From positions 1-64,000 of the forward strand of contig CAZTGD010000002.1 in NCBI GenBank assembly GCA_964613055.1: a stretch of 64,000 bases of DNA, given 5' to 3'. Positions within the stretch are counted from its first letter, which is position 1, and the number at the start of each line of letters is the position of its first letter. A program made the position numbers and the translations under genes. Positions 63,869-64,000 of the stretch are shown here, one piece after another. The notes below the pieces were generated by a model, which saw nothing but the letters and a program-made list of their open reading frames with translations, was not told the DNA's origin and ran no database searches. The stretch comes from JAXGMQ01 sp964613055. GTDB lineage: Bacteria > Caldisericota > Caldisericia > JAAYUI01.

Positions 63869-64000
63869 AAGAACTTGAAAGAAAGGTATTGAAAAAGGGA
63901 CTGCTCTTTGATTTTGTTAGAGGGCAATACATGGATGAATTCAAGGTAACCAGAGAGTTCATCGAAACAAACTATTCAGCTGTAGTTGTCCTCCCAATCA
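63865..64000 (+). CDS. Start of a hypothetical gene, cut by the window end
   Basis: A frame opens with the ATG at 63865 overlapping the RNase J stop (ATGA) and is open to the end, encoding 45 residues beginning MKELERKVLKKGLLFDF. The tight coupling supports it as a real gene. Too little is seen to assign a family. Confidence 0.5.
   Translation, partial: MKELERKVLKKGLLFDFVRGQYMDEFKVTREFIETNYSAVVVLPI

Noticed and set aside
1..64000. tRNA genes, insertion sequences or attachment sites
   Set aside because: Intergenic regions are short and none shows a tRNA cloverleaf, a transposase fragment or flanking direct repeats on reading.

Overview
The window is a gene-dense stretch of bacterial chromosome. 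Neighbouring genes mostly overlap by a few bases (ATGA, GTGA, TAATG), and individual 60-base lines that I counted range from 23 to 52% G+C. I do not recognise the species. Ferredoxin-linked 2-oxoacid oxidoreductase (KorDABC), a phosphofructokinase with pyrophosphate-type active-site residues and very large secreted 'stalk-domain' proteins suggest an uncultivated anaerobe. MurE/F/J, a class B PBP and two LCP proteins show a peptidoglycan wall with attached polymers. No tRNA, rRNA, CRISPR array, transposase or prophage was found.

Layout. (1) 1-12.4 kb, plus strand: the end of one giant surface protein and all of a second (2729 aa). Both are built from Ig-like and ~130-residue beta modules and share a C-terminal domain order. 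The second gene has its own extended -10 promoter and a Shine-Dalgarno hairpin. (2) 12.4-16.8 kb: tldD/tldE with a clear promoter and terminator, then a lipoprotein. (3) 33.8-16.9 kb, minus strand: an uninterrupted run infC-rpmI-rplT-glmM-dnaE-pfp-histidine kinase-DUF4097-thioredoxin-rnpB-rsmH-ftsL-ftsI-murE-murF. RNase P RNA has its own promoter, and its 3' end overlaps the rsmH frame. (4) 34.0-55.1 kb, plus strand: malic enzyme, tgt, HD hydrolase, thrS, a zinc-finger/membrane pair, a ClpC-like unfoldase, an envelope block (DUF4330, murJ, two LCP proteins, O-antigen-ligase-like), glyQ/glyS and korDABC-glnA. (5) 57.8-55.1 kb, minus strand: HAD protein, mnmA and an A+T-rich orphan gene carrying HEPN-like motifs. 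(6) 57.8 kb to the end, plus strand: an RNA-turnover operon rpsO-pnp-M16 peptidase-UDG-rnj and the start of another gene.

How they fit together: glmM supplies the amino-sugar precursor, MurE/F build the stem peptide, MurJ flips lipid II, FtsI/FtsL act at the septum and LCP proteins attach polymers. PNPase, RNase J and RNase P RNA cover RNA maturation and decay. Kor, GlnA and malic enzyme sit at the 2-oxoglutarate/glutamine and malate/pyruvate nodes.

Most interesting: possible AUA start codons (infC, histidine kinase, perhaps the second LCP gene); a MurE with rewritten specificity motifs; a ClpC-type unfoldase without the ClpP-docking loop; the rnpB/rsmH overlap; and the low-G+C orphan with RNxxxH motifs inserted between housekeeping genes.
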